Part shown: positions 36,019 to 44,431 of the stretch, piece after piece
Layout: each line of letters starts with the position of its first letter
Numbering within the stretch: position 1 is the first letter of the stretch
From: UBA2365 sp964594045
GTDB lineage: Bacteria; Bacteroidota; Bacteroidia; Chitinophagales; Saprospiraceae
Length of the DNA: 64,000 nucleotides
Reading direction: 5' to 3'
Assembly (NCBI GenBank): GCA_964594045.1
Contig: CAZQKR010000008.1
Location: 1 to 64,000 of the forward strand
The notes under the pieces: generated by a model
What the model was told of the DNA's origin: nothing
Seen by the model: the letters and a program-made list of their open reading frames with translations, nothing else
The model's database searches: none
Made by a program: the position numbers and the translations under genes

Positions 36019-37356
36019 ATGAGCCAGATAATTTTTATTCTAACGGTCCTGGTGGTGATTTTGCTGAGCTATCGATTTTACGGGCGCATCATACAAAACA
36101 TTCGCCTGGGAAGGTCATTCAAAATTGAAGGTGATGTCGTCTGGAGGCTAAAACAGGTTTTGCTGATCGGATTTGCGCAACAAAAGATGTTTAAAAATCT
36201 GCTGCCCGCAGTTTTCCACCTGTTCATCTACCTGGCCTTTCTGATCACGGTAACTGAACTGACAGAAATCTTTGCAGACGGGATTTTTGGCTACCACCGG
36301 TTTTTTGCACCTTTTTTGGGAGGTTTTTATACCTTGATCATTTCTGCAATCGAATTGATGTCTGTTTTCGCTTTTCTTGCGACTTTGGTATTTTTGGCAA
36401 GGCGAAATATTTTGCGTTTGAGAAGATTTACCGGCCCGGACTTAAAAGGCTGGCCATTCAGGGATGCAAATCTGATCCTGCTGCTGGAGATCATTTTGAT
36501 TTTTTCCATTTTTACCATGAACGGTGCAGATCTTGTACTGCAGGGCAGGCTGCCGGAAAAGTACCATGAAGCCGGGCCATTTTTGATCAGCCGGTTTTTT
36601 GAAGGATTCTTCAACCAATTCGATAATCATACCCTTGTAATTCTGGAAAGAGGCGGCTGGTGGATACATATCCTGGTCGTTTTTGGCTTCCTACTATACC
36701 TTCCATTTTCTAAGCACCTGCACATTGTATTCTCTTTTTTCAATGTCTATTTCACACCGAAAACACCCCGGGGAGAAATGGAAAATATGCCGGTGATCTC
36801 CAATGAAGTCAAAAGTATGCTAGGACTGGAAGTTGAGGCAGAAAACACTTCGATGCAGGAACAGATCCCGGATTTTGGAGCAAACGATATCACCGGGCTG
36901 ACCTGGAAAAACATTCTGGATGCCTACACCTGCACTGAATGCGGCAGGTGCACGGCTGCCTGTCCGCCAAACGCAACAGGGAAAAAATTGTCCCCGCGCA
37001 AAATCGTGATGAGCGTGAGGGACAGGACAGAAGAAGTTGGCAACAACCTCAGGAGTCAAAAATTTTCAGCGAAAGAACCTGCTTCTGAATCAGTAGTGAC
37101 CGTCAATGATGGCAGATCATTGTTTGACTATATCAGCAAGGAAGAAATTTTCGCCTGTACCACCTGCAATGCTTGTGTTGAAGCCTGTCCTGTACACATC
37201 AATCCGCTCGATGTCATTTTACAGATGCGCAGATATGAGGTGCTGACTGCCGCTTCAGGACCTTCTGATTGGATCACCATGTTCACCAATATGGAAAACA
37301 ATGGCAGTGTATGGCAAATACCTGTTTCAAGGGCTGAATGGATCCTCCAGGATTAA
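36019..37356 (+). CDS. membrane Fe-S protein: NarI-like cytochrome b part fused to 4Fe-4S dicluster domain
   Basis: The 445-aa protein has five membrane helices (about 3-23, 60-82, 100-125, 150-172, 215-242) with histidines suited to heme b ligation (FHLFIY, WWIHILVV, KHLHIVF). A cytoplasmic 4Fe-4S domain follows, with CTECGRCTAACP and CTTCNACVEACP. The layout is like HdrE plus the ferredoxin part of HdrD/GlpC. It probably passes electrons between a quinone pool and a soluble partner. The separate CCG-domain protein follows immediately, so the complex is split over two genes. The electron donor is unknown. Confidence 0.87.
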   Translation: MSQIIFILTVLVVILLSYRFYGRIIQNIRLGRSFKIEGDVVWRLKQVLLIGFAQQKMFKNLLPAVFHLFIYLAFLITVTELTEIFADGIFGYHRFFAPFLGGFYTLIISAIELMSVFAFLATLVFLARRNILRLRRFTGPDLKGWPFRDANLILLLEIILIFSIFTMNGADLVLQGRLPEKYHEAGPFLISRFFEGFFNQFDNHTLVILERGGWWIHILVVFGFLLYLPFSKHLHIVFSFFNVYFTPKTPRGEMENMPVISNEVKSMLGLEVEAENTSMQEQIPDFGANDITGLTWKNILDAYTCTECGRCTAACPPNATGKKLSPRKIVMSVRDRTEEVGNNLRSQKFSAKEPASESVVTVNDGRSLFDYISKEEIFACTTCNACVEACPVHINPLDVILQMRRYEVLTAASGPSDWITMFTNMENNGSVWQIPVSRAEWILQD

Positions 37357-37376
37357 AAATCAAAACTTCCAAAGAA

Positions 37377-38159
37377 ATGACAAACAAAGTGAAGATACCT
37401 GTATTAGCTGATGTCCATGCACTCGGAGAAAAGCCGGAAATTTTGCTGTGGGTTGGTTGTTCCGGCAGTTATGATACCCGCTCCCAAAAAATCATCAGGG
37501 CTTTTTGTCAGGTGCTCAACAAAGCCGGAGTCAGTTATGCAATTTTGGGAGAGGAGGAAAACTGCTGTGGTGATCCAGCCAGACGGGCCGGTAATGAATT
37601 TGTTTTCCAGATGCTGGCCCTTCAGAATATTCAATTATTCAGGCAATACGAAATTGAAAAAATAGTGACCATTTGCCCCCATGGCTACAATACATTCAAA
37701 AATGAGTATCCTGTTTTGGGTGGTTGCTTCAAGGTTTTGCACCATACTCAATACCTGATTGAACTTATTCAGCAGGGAAAGATCAAATTTAAAAAAGGAA
37801 ATGCTTCCAAAATTACCCTGCACGACTCCTGTTATCTCGGCAGGATCAATGGTGATTATGTTTCGCCGCGAAAAATTCTGGAAGCCCTGAAAATGGAATT
37901 CGTTGAACTGGAAAGGAACCGTGAAAACGGATTTTGCTGCGGTGCGGGTGGTGCGCAGATGTTCAAAGAAGAGGAAAATGGACTGGAACGTGTCAATACG
38001 AACCGCGCAAGGGAAATTGCAATAACCGGATGCGGTACAGTTGCAACCAATTGTCCCTTTTGCACCACCATGTTGATGGATGGTTTGAAAGACTTGAATA
38101 AGGAAGATGAGATCCGGGTGATGGATATTGTCGAAATCGTGGTGGATAATATTGAATAA
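37377..38159 (+). CDS. CCG-domain (heterodisulfide reductase-like) Fe-S protein
   Basis: This protein contains two cysteine-rich CCG domains: GCSGSYDTRSQ with ENCCGDPARRAGNE in the first, and HDSCYLGR with GFCCGAGGAQMF in the second, plus ATNCPFCTTM. Such domains bind non-cubane Fe-S clusters or FAD-linked thiol sites in HdrD, GlpC, LutA and SdhE. The frame is open from 37338, overlapping the upstream gene, but the ATG at 37377 is preferred and gives 260 aa. It is surely the partner of the preceding membrane Fe-S protein. The oxidised substrate is unknown. Confidence 0.87.
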   Translation: MTNKVKIPVLADVHALGEKPEILLWVGCSGSYDTRSQKIIRAFCQVLNKAGVSYAILGEEENCCGDPARRAGNEFVFQMLALQNIQLFRQYEIEKIVTICPHGYNTFKNEYPVLGGCFKVLHHTQYLIELIQQGKIKFKKGNASKITLHDSCYLGRINGDYVSPRKILEALKMEFVELERNRENGFCCGAGGAQMFKEEENGLERVNTNRAREIAITGCGTVATNCPFCTTMLMDGLKDLNKEDEIRVMDIVEIVVDNIE

Positions 38160-38210
38160 GAATTGAACCCGTTGTTCCTATTTTTTGTTGAATTTGAATA
38201 AACTTGATCT

Positions 38211-38675
38211 ATGCTTGGAAAAGTAAAGCAATATTTAGGCATTGAAGGCATTAAGCTGAGCCTTGAAATACCCGAAACCATTGATAAAAAAGCAACAGTT
38301 TTGAACGGCCATATCATCCTGACAACTAAAAACAGGCAAACAGCTAAAAGTTTTAAGGTCAGACTGATAGAAAGATATACCAGAGGCAGGGGTTCCTCCA
38401 GGCTGATCAATGAATATGTGGCCGGCGAACTTCAATTCAATCAACTGGTCATCGTGGAAGAGAATGAAACTGTAAAAGTGCCATTCAGTATGCCTTACCA
38501 TATCGCACAATCTAGAATAGATTTGATTGAAGATCAGAACTTTGTATTCAGGGGAGCCATAAAACTATTAAAAATGGCCAATGCGGTAAAGTCAGAGTTC
38601 AGAGTTGAGGTAGAAGCTAAAGTTGCCGGAACAGCTCTGGATCCAAGTCATTCAACAAAAGTTATGGTTCGCTGA
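38211..38675 (+). CDS. Spo0M-like arrestin-fold protein, 154 aa
   Basis: The sequence has Spo0M (sporulation-control protein) family features at the N-terminus: MLGKVKQYLGIEGIKLSLEIP, then VLNGHIILTTKNRQTAKSFKVRLIE (in part) and a central VPFSMPYHIAQ. The fold is arrestin-like with two beta sandwiches; this protein covers the first and part of the second (family members are usually longer, about 240 aa), so it is a short form. In non-sporulating bacteria the role is unknown. It lies 51 bp after the CCG protein and ends 11 bp from the convergent permease gene. Confidence 0.78.
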   Translation: MLGKVKQYLGIEGIKLSLEIPETIDKKATVLNGHIILTTKNRQTAKSFKVRLIERYTRGRGSSRLINEYVAGELQFNQLVIVEENETVKVPFSMPYHIAQSRIDLIEDQNFVFRGAIKLLKMANAVKSEFRVEVEAKVAGTALDPSHSTKVMVR

Positions 38676-38686
38676 ACCATTCGTTG

Positions 38687-39973
38687 TCAGTTGAACCTGA
38701 TCGCCTTGATAGGGTCGATCCTGCTGATGATATAACTCGGGATCAGCAGACAGGCTAATGTGATCACAATAGTACTCAGATTGATGATCAGAATTTTAAA
38801 GTAGTCGATTTTGATCGGTGCAACGGAAAGATAATAGCTGGCTTCATCCAGTTTGATCAATCCAAAATGATCCTGCAGGTAACACAAGCTCAGTCCAAGC
38901 ACATTTCCCAGGATCAGTCCGGTCAAAACGATGATACCTGCCTGTATCAGAAACACTTCCCGTATACTGTTTCTGCTTGCACCCAGTGCAGTAAGCACAC
39001 CGATCATCCTTGTTCTTTCGAGGATCAAAATCAGGAGTGCGGTGATCATATTGATAATGGAAACTATGATCATCAATGCCAGAATGACCCTTTCATTGAT
39101 GGATTGCAATTCAAGCCAGTCAAATATCTGGGGGAATTTCCTTTTGATGGTTTCTGAAAAATGATCTGTTGGCAATAATTCCAGGTAAATATAATCATCA
39201 AAGACATCCATGTCCCTGATATCCTCCAGAAAGACCTCGTAGCCGCCAACCAGGTTATCCTCCCACTGCAGTATCTGGGTGAGTTTGCGGATATCGGCCA
39301 AAGCCAGTTTTTTATCGTATTCTTCCAGTCCTGAATTATATATACCCGAAACCGTGAACCGTCGTCTCAATTGCTGTTCATTCTGGATAAAATGGATGAT
39401 CATTTTATCTCCCGGTTCAATATTCAACCGCCTGGCAGTTGTCCTGGACACCAGGATCTCTTCCGAAGCCTCATCTCCGGTAAAATCAGGCAATTTCCCA
39501 TCAACCAGGTATTCTGAGAAGCTTTCCCAATTAAAATCTTTTCCTGCACCTTTCAGAACTATGCCTTCGAGTGTTTCTTCAGTCTTGATGATCCCGGGTA
39601 ACAAAACATAGCTTTGCACATGGGCAATTCCTCCGTGAGTCAATGATTTCCGGTTGATGTTCAGTGCTTTGCCATCAGTATAGTATCCAATCCTTCCAAG
39701 AGTATCCAGGATACGGGTGAATTCAGCATCTGCCGGAATAGGCACATTGTCCAAATTGCTTTTAGCAGCCACATGCGCTATATTGATATGCCCCCAAAAT
39801 CCAAAAATTTTACGGGAAATACCTTCTTTGAAACCGTCTACCAAAGCTGTGGTCAACACCATAACTGCAACACTTATGGTGATCGCAGCGATGGCGATCT
39901 TGATGATGACGTCGAGAAAGCTTCCTTTTCTGGTCAGATTGATCCTTCGTGAAATAAAAAAAGATAAGCGCAT
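38687..39973 (-). CDS. LolC/LolE-type ABC transporter permease (FtsX-like)
   Basis: The 428-aa protein begins MRLSFFISRRI and has an N-terminal membrane helix (about 24-45), a large periplasmic MacB_PCD-like domain (about 46-280) and three C-terminal helices typical of FtsX domains (ILALMIIVSIINMITALLIL, TRMIGVLTALGASRNSIREVFL, and the final two helices). Members of the LolCE/FtsX family move lipoproteins or act on envelope enzymes with an ATPase partner. No ATPase gene is adjacent. In Bacteroidota, single-permease lipoprotein exporters of this type are common. Confidence 0.87.
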   Translation of the reverse strand: MRLSFFISRRINLTRKGSFLDVIIKIAIAAITISVAVMVLTTALVDGFKEGISRKIFGFWGHINIAHVAAKSNLDNVPIPADAEFTRILDTLGRIGYYTDGKALNINRKSLTHGGIAHVQSYVLLPGIIKTEETLEGIVLKGAGKDFNWESFSEYLVDGKLPDFTGDEASEEILVSRTTARRLNIEPGDKMIIHFIQNEQQLRRRFTVSGIYNSGLEEYDKKLALADIRKLTQILQWEDNLVGGYEVFLEDIRDMDVFDDYIYLELLPTDHFSETIKRKFPQIFDWLELQSINERVILALMIIVSIINMITALLILILERTRMIGVLTALGASRNSIREVFLIQAGIIVLTGLILGNVLGLSLCYLQDHFGLIKLDEASYYLSVAPIKIDYFKILIINLSTIVITLACLLIPSYIISRIDPIKAIRFN

Positions 39974-40164
39974 GTACGATAGTTAAACCATCTGGTATTG
40001 CTCAACTGCCTGTATGATAATCTATATCACTTTGGCAGATCAGCAAACAGTATTTTTTATAGTTTAAAAAAAATGTCAATTCCTGTCACAAAGCTAATCA
40101 AGTTTTGCCATAGCCGGAAAATCTGTTATGATTATAATTCATATTTATTAGCTTTGCAAAAAAA

Positions 40165-40992
40165 ATGGATATGGCAAAACGCGAATGGAAAACGATCAAA
40201 ACATACACTGATATCCTGTTCGATTTTTATGAAGGGATTGGCAGGATCACATTTAATCGACCCGAAGTTTACAACGCATTCAGACCTCTCACCAATAAGG
40301 AAATATTGGACGCACTTGAAATTTGCAGGGAAAGTCCTGAGATTGGGGTTATCGTCATCACAGGGATTGGAGATAAAGCTTTTTGTTCTGGCGGAGACAT
40401 CAATGTGAAAGGCCACGGTGGATATGTCGGAGATGATGGCGTGCCCAGGCTGAATGTGCTTGATGTGCACAGAGCGATAAGGAACATACCAAAACCGGTG
40501 ATCGCTATGGTCAACGGATATGCGATTGGAGGCGGGCATGTGCTTCATGTGATTTGTGACCTGACCATTGCCAGTGAAAATGCAATTTTTGGTCAGACTG
40601 GCCCAAAAGTTGGCAGTTTTGATGCAGGATTTGGCTCTTCTTATCTGGCAAGGCACGTAGGTCAGAAAAAAGCCAGGGAAATCTGGTTTTTGTGCGAACA
40701 GTATTCTGCTGCAGAAGCTGAACGGATGGGAATGGTCAATAAAGTTGTACCCCTTGCAGACCTTGAGGATACAACTGTGCATTGGTGTAAAACCATTATG
40801 AAAAGGAGCCCTCTTGCCATACGGATGATCAAGCGAGGCCTGAATGCCGAACTGGATGGGCAACGGGGTTTGATGGAATTTGCAGGAGATGCCACGCTGA
40901 TGTATTATATGCTTGAAGAAGCCAGCGAAGGAAAAAATGCTTTCCTGGAGAAAAGAGACCCTGACTTTTCCAAATATCCCAAGTTTCCGTAA
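40165..40992 (+). CDS. menB: 1,4-dihydroxy-2-naphthoyl-CoA synthase
   Basis: This 275-aa crotonase-fold protein has MenB-specific features: GRITFNRPEVYNAFRP, SGGDINVKGHGGYVG, GYAIGGGHVLHVICDLTIA, GPKVGSFDAGFGSSYLARH and the C-terminal EKRDPDFSKYPKFP. MenB closes the second naphthoate ring in menaquinone biosynthesis, consistent with respiring Bacteroidota. A TAGCTTTG match to the -7 box (40149-40156) ends only 8 nt before the ATG at 40165, so transcription could start almost at the start codon; the ATG at 40171 is an alternative. Other men genes are not nearby. Confidence 0.93.
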   Translation: MDMAKREWKTIKTYTDILFDFYEGIGRITFNRPEVYNAFRPLTNKEILDALEICRESPEIGVIVITGIGDKAFCSGGDINVKGHGGYVGDDGVPRLNVLDVHRAIRNIPKPVIAMVNGYAIGGGHVLHVICDLTIASENAIFGQTGPKVGSFDAGFGSSYLARHVGQKKAREIWFLCEQYSAAEAERMGMVNKVVPLADLEDTTVHWCKTIMKRSPLAIRMIKRGLNAELDGQRGLMEFAGDATLMYYMLEEASEGKNAFLEKRDPDFSKYPKFP

Positions 40993-41016
40993 AGTTGTTC
41001 TTTGACCTGAAAGCTC

Positions 41017-41038
41017 CCGGACTGGAAGCCCAGTCCGG
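41017..41038 (+). terminator. hairpin after menB
   Basis: CCGGACTGG (41017-41025) pairs with CCAGTCCGG (41030-41038) around a 4-nt loop, 25 nt after the menB stop. The T run that follows is short and set back (GTTTTAC). It is a likely terminator or 3' end structure. Confidence 0.65.
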
Positions 41039-41088
41039 CGATAGGCCGTTTTACCTTAATTAATTCTTTTTGTTTAAAATAATAATCT

Positions 41089-42261
41089 ATGAGTAAACTT
41101 TTTTCCCGGCACAGTATGCTGATTTTCAGCAGCCTGGTAGTCTTATTTACAAGCTGCGAGTTCATGAGTTACGAGGAATACGAATACGAACCATATGACG
41201 GATCATTTTCCTGGACTAAACTGGTTAAAAATGCTGAATGGGGCAACAGGTATGACCATGCGGCTGTCAGTTTTAAAGGTAAATTGTGGATACTGGGGGG
41301 CTACAATCCTGGTAAAACTTCAGGAGATACCTATTATGAAGACGTGTGGAGTTCAACAGACGGAGAAAACTGGGAACTGGTGACTGACCAGGCTCCATGG
41401 CATGGCCGCAGAGGGCATGAAGTGGTCGTTTTTGATGACGGTTCAGGTGAAGCAATGTTCCTGATCGGCGGATTTATGGTCAATGAGGCTACTGGATACA
41501 GGCAATATGCCAATGATGTATGGAAGTCGTCCGATGGAAAAACGTGGACTGAGATAAAGCCAACGGAATTCCCTCCACGGGATTCACTCTACCAGTGGTA
41601 CCCGCGCATGGAACATACCTGTGTTGTAAAAAATGTTGCCGGTAAAGACTATATCTATCTGGTTGCAGGCAGAAGCATGCAGGACAGTATAGATGGTCGA
41701 TTTTCCACCATATACTTCAATGACGTGTGGAGAACACCTGATGGTAAGGACTGGGAGCAAATAGAAAACACTGATTTTGGAATCCGGGGTGACCAGGCAA
41801 TGACTATAAATCCAGTTACTGGAAGAATGTATTTACAGGGAGGAACGCATGGATTTGTATTCACATCTCAGAATTTCAGCACACACCCGATTGAGCATTG
41901 GGAATATCTGTGGTACTCTGATGACGGAAAAAACTGGTTTGCAGTGAATGACACTGCCACATGGGATCAGGATTTGTTGTGGAGATCATCACATCATCTT
42001 GTGTACCTTGACAACAGTGTATGGAGTTTTCCGGGTAAAACAACTTCCAATGTGCATTATCATTACACTTCACCCAACCATTATCCCATCTGGAGATTAC
42101 ACGATGACGGAACCTGGGAGGCTGACTCCTATGGTGTGGCCTTTGACCCGAGGCACGGATATGGGTGCGTTGTTCATGATAATAAAATATGGATTCTGGG
42201 AGGTTTTACCAGCAATACCGGCCAAGCGAATGATGTATGGGTCGGTGAGATCCGCAAATAA
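41089..42261 (+). CDS. kelch-repeat lipoprotein, 390 aa
   Basis: A lipoprotein signal (LVVLFTSC, Cys23) is followed by at least five kelch-like blades, each with a Gly-Gly or Ala-Gly turn and a conserved Trp: WILGGYN..EDVWSSTDGENWE, MFLIGGF..NDVWKSSDGKTWT, YLVAGRS..NDVWRTPDGKDWE, YLQGGT..LWYSDDGKNW and IWILGGF..NDVWVG. It is therefore a surface or periplasmic beta-propeller, probably a binding scaffold rather than an enzyme. The next gene is 24 bp downstream and encodes an outer-membrane-type protein; the two probably work together. Ligand unknown. Confidence 0.85.
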   Translation: MSKLFSRHSMLIFSSLVVLFTSCEFMSYEEYEYEPYDGSFSWTKLVKNAEWGNRYDHAAVSFKGKLWILGGYNPGKTSGDTYYEDVWSSTDGENWELVTDQAPWHGRRGHEVVVFDDGSGEAMFLIGGFMVNEATGYRQYANDVWKSSDGKTWTEIKPTEFPPRDSLYQWYPRMEHTCVVKNVAGKDYIYLVAGRSMQDSIDGRFSTIYFNDVWRTPDGKDWEQIENTDFGIRGDQAMTINPVTGRMYLQGGTHGFVFTSQNFSTHPIEHWEYLWYSDDGKNWFAVNDTATWDQDLLWRSSHHLVYLDNSVWSFPGKTTSNVHYHYTSPNHYPIWRLHDDGTWEADSYGVAFDPRHGYGCVVHDNKIWILGGFTSNTGQANDVWVGEIRK

Positions 42262-42285
42262 CAGAACAAGATCAAACTATTAAAA

Positions 42286-43254
42286 ATGAAGAAATTATAT
42301 TTTTACCTGGTGATTTTCCTTGCTGCCTCCAGTCTGCAGGCGCAGGATACATTAAGTTTGTTTCAGATTCCGATAAAAAACTGGAACATGCAGGTCATTG
42401 GCCTGGATCACTTCTACCCTATTTACCTTGCAGATCCGCTGGACGTGCGGTTTGAAGTTTCTGCCCGTGACGTCAAATACAGCGATGTAGATCTGAGCGA
42501 CAATGTCAATTATGACGGGACTTACAAAGGCAGGCTTGTGATCAATTCAGGGGTTAAAATTTCCCTTTTCCGCTTCAGTCCTAAAAAAAATCCGAATCTT
42601 GGAATTGATGTATCTCTCGGAGTGACAATTCCCGCATTTATGCGCAGTGGGAATCATGACCTGATCGGAATGGACGGCATTTATTTTTTCGCCATTTCGG
42701 GCAAACCTTATGAATGGCTCAGCCTTCGTTTTTCAAAACACCATATATGTACACATATCGGGGATGAATTCCCAACCATTGGAGTAAAATCACCCATAGA
42801 TTTTGATCCTAATATCACTCAGCTGCCGGTAAGGGATGATATGATCCTCTCTGCAGCTGTCAGACCACTTTATTTCCTGGGTAATCCGAGGTGGGATATT
42901 CTCCAGGTATATGGTGATTTTGGCTTTTTCCTTCCCGGCGGTGATTTCCTCGGGGAAAGGCAGAATAAACCCAACAGGACTTCATACCTGAATTTACAGG
43001 GCGGAGTCGAACTGGAGTATTACTTTAAAAATCAATATTTAGGCGGTCTGTTCGCTGCCGGTAATGTAAGCGCATACCAGGCAAACGCTTTTTCACCAAA
43101 TATTTCGCTGGTCACGGGATATTTGTTTCCGCAGGACAGATTCAAAAAAAGACTTAGAATTGGTCTGCAGTACTACAATGGTAGAAGCCTGATGAATCAG
43201 TTTTACAACAGGAAGGAAGTTTTTACGGCATTCCTGGTAGCGATTGATATTTGA
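42286..43254 (+). CDS. putative outer membrane protein, 322 aa
   Basis: A signal peptide (YLVIFLAASSLQAQ) is followed by many alternating hydrophobic/polar strands, often ending with aromatic residues (KISLFRFSPKKNPNLGIDVSLG in part, LRIGLQYYNGRSLMNQFY), as expected of a beta-barrel. The pattern in the region HHICTHIGDEF resembles DUF1207-type Bacteroidota outer-membrane proteins, but I am unsure. It follows the kelch lipoprotein by 24 bp, so they are likely one operon. Confidence 0.72.
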   Translation: MKKLYFYLVIFLAASSLQAQDTLSLFQIPIKNWNMQVIGLDHFYPIYLADPLDVRFEVSARDVKYSDVDLSDNVNYDGTYKGRLVINSGVKISLFRFSPKKNPNLGIDVSLGVTIPAFMRSGNHDLIGMDGIYFFAISGKPYEWLSLRFSKHHICTHIGDEFPTIGVKSPIDFDPNITQLPVRDDMILSAAVRPLYFLGNPRWDILQVYGDFGFFLPGGDFLGERQNKPNRTSYLNLQGGVELEYYFKNQYLGGLFAAGNVSAYQANAFSPNISLVTGYLFPQDRFKKRLRIGLQYYNGRSLMNQFYNRKEVFTAFLVAIDI

Positions 43255-43393
43255 TGGAGCACAATAGGCAATAATCAAATAAATTTTCCAGAAAAGCAGA
43301 ATATTTTGAGTTAATCATTAAATTTGCACTTATATTTTTAAAATTGTTGTTTAGAAACGTAAAAGGAAAATTTAATATTAAAATAATTAAGTC

Positions 43394-43807
43394 ATGAAAA
43401 AAGTATTTGGTTTATTTTTAATGCTGGCCGTTTTTACATTTGCATTGGTTAGCTGTGGTGGTGAGAAAAAGGGAAACGATTCGACAGAAGCTGTTGTTGA
43501 AGAGCCAAAGGTTGAAGAGGCTGTTGCAACAAAAACACATGCTCCCGAAACGATCGCTCTTTATGAAAAGTACTGCATTGTTTGCCATAAAGATGGAATT
43601 GCCGGATCACCGAAACTTGGGGATGCCACTTTGTGGGGCCCAAGAGCTGAAAAAGGTATGGCTACTTTAGTCAAGCATGTTACAGAAGGCTATACCGGGG
43701 AGACTGGTATCATGCCGGAAAAAGGTACCTGTATGGAATGTACTGAACAAAACTTCAAGGATTTGATCACATATATGTTGGATCAGGCAGGACTGGAAGC
43801 GAAATAA
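43394..43807 (+). CDS. c-type cytochrome lipoprotein, 137 aa
   Basis: A lipoprotein signal (FALVSC, Cys21) is followed by an acidic, Val/Glu-rich linker, then a monohaem cytochrome domain. Haem attachment is CIVCH (Cys61, Cys64, His65) and a likely axial Met is in GIMPEKG. An extra CMEC pair just after it resembles the disulfide of cytochrome c5. It probably shuttles electrons to a terminal oxidase while anchored to a membrane. A TAAATTTG -7 match lies at 43319-43326. The gene ends with a strong terminator. Confidence 0.9.
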   Translation: MKKVFGLFLMLAVFTFALVSCGGEKKGNDSTEAVVEEPKVEEAVATKTHAPETIALYEKYCIVCHKDGIAGSPKLGDATLWGPRAEKGMATLVKHVTEGYTGETGIMPEKGTCMECTEQNFKDLITYMLDQAGLEAK

Positions 43808-43820
43808 AGTTTCAGATATA

Positions 43821-43896
43821 CCAAATTAAAAAAGGTTGGGTTTCGATCCAACCTTTTTTTATTTGAACTACTTAAAGTGCTGCTTTAACTGAATAT
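43821..43896. repeat. 76-bp direct repeat, copy 1
   Basis: It matches 44339-44414 with six mismatches in 76 positions by eye. The segment includes the terminator hairpin of the cytochrome gene and 36 bp beyond it (ending CTGCTTTAACTGAATAT). Confidence 0.9.
43827..43860 (+). terminator. Rho-independent terminator after the cytochrome gene
   Basis: AAAGGTTGG (43831-43839) pairs with CCAACCTTT (43848-43856), followed by a T7 run. It is embedded in a 76-bp segment repeated at 44339-44414. Confidence 0.9.
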
Positions 43897-43987
43897 CCTG
43901 ACTTGGAACTTTTAGTGCGTTAATCATTTTGATTGAACTGATCAAGATTTATTGGATAATCATATCGGAGAGACTCTTGGCGGCCTT

Positions 43988-44074
43988 TGCGAAAATCTCT
44001 GCGCGCTATGCGGTAAAATCATCAACCGCAAAGTTCTCAGTGAAGGAGTAACAAAGATCCGCAAAGTTTGTATT
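43988..44074. repeat. degenerate palindromic CTTTGCG/CGCAAAG element
   Basis: GCCTTTGCGAAAATCTCTGC on the left is loosely mirrored by CCGCAAAGTTCTC and ATCCGCAAAGTTT on the right, around a GCGGTaaaatcatcaACCGC core. Arrays of similar CTTTGCG words are, from memory, common between genes in Bacteroidota genomes. It may be a relic of a small palindromic mobile element. Confidence 0.45.
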
Positions 44075-44338
44075 ATTTCTTTGGTTAGGCATTTTAGACC
44101 TTCCTGACTTGTATCTTTTACTGTTAATGATCATTTTATTTGAACCGATCAAAAGTTGAAAATGGTAAATCTCTGTCTTCTGTATATAGAAAGTTCTCAA
44201 AACCCATTTTCAAAATCTCATCAGAAATGTATTTGTATTCATGAGTGCGGTAAATTTGATGATATTATTATATAACATATTGAATATCAATAATAATAAT
44301 TTATTTTTGACTAAATGGGTACAAGGCAGGAAGATTAA

Positions 44339-44414
44339 CCAAAATAAAAAAGGCTGGGTTTTAATCCAACCTTTTTTTATTTAAACTACTTAAAGTTCTG
44401 CTTTAACTGAATAT
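44339..44414. repeat. 76-bp direct repeat, copy 2
   Basis: This is the second copy of the segment at 43821-43896. Its hairpin has one mismatch (GGCTGG against CCAACC). Lying 17 bp beyond the pckA stop codon with an A-rich flank on the plus strand, it could serve as the pckA terminator on the minus strand. Confidence 0.9.
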
Positions 44415-44431
44415 ACTTTATATATTGTATA

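Larger units (their letters stand above)
43808..44431. other. repeat-rich intergenic region, 624 bp
   Basis: No gene is apparent. The region is composed of a 76-bp direct repeat at its two ends (43821-43896 and 44339-44414), a second pair of related segments (43897-43945 and 44103-44152) and a palindrome-like 'CTTTGCG/CGCAAAG' block in the middle (43990-44070). The right copy of the terminator may also end pckA transcription. Confidence 0.6.

Noticed and set aside
43808..44431. tRNA or other structured RNA gene in the repeat-rich gap
   Set aside because: No cloverleaf or conserved RNA core could be drawn; the structure is explained by repeats and terminators.
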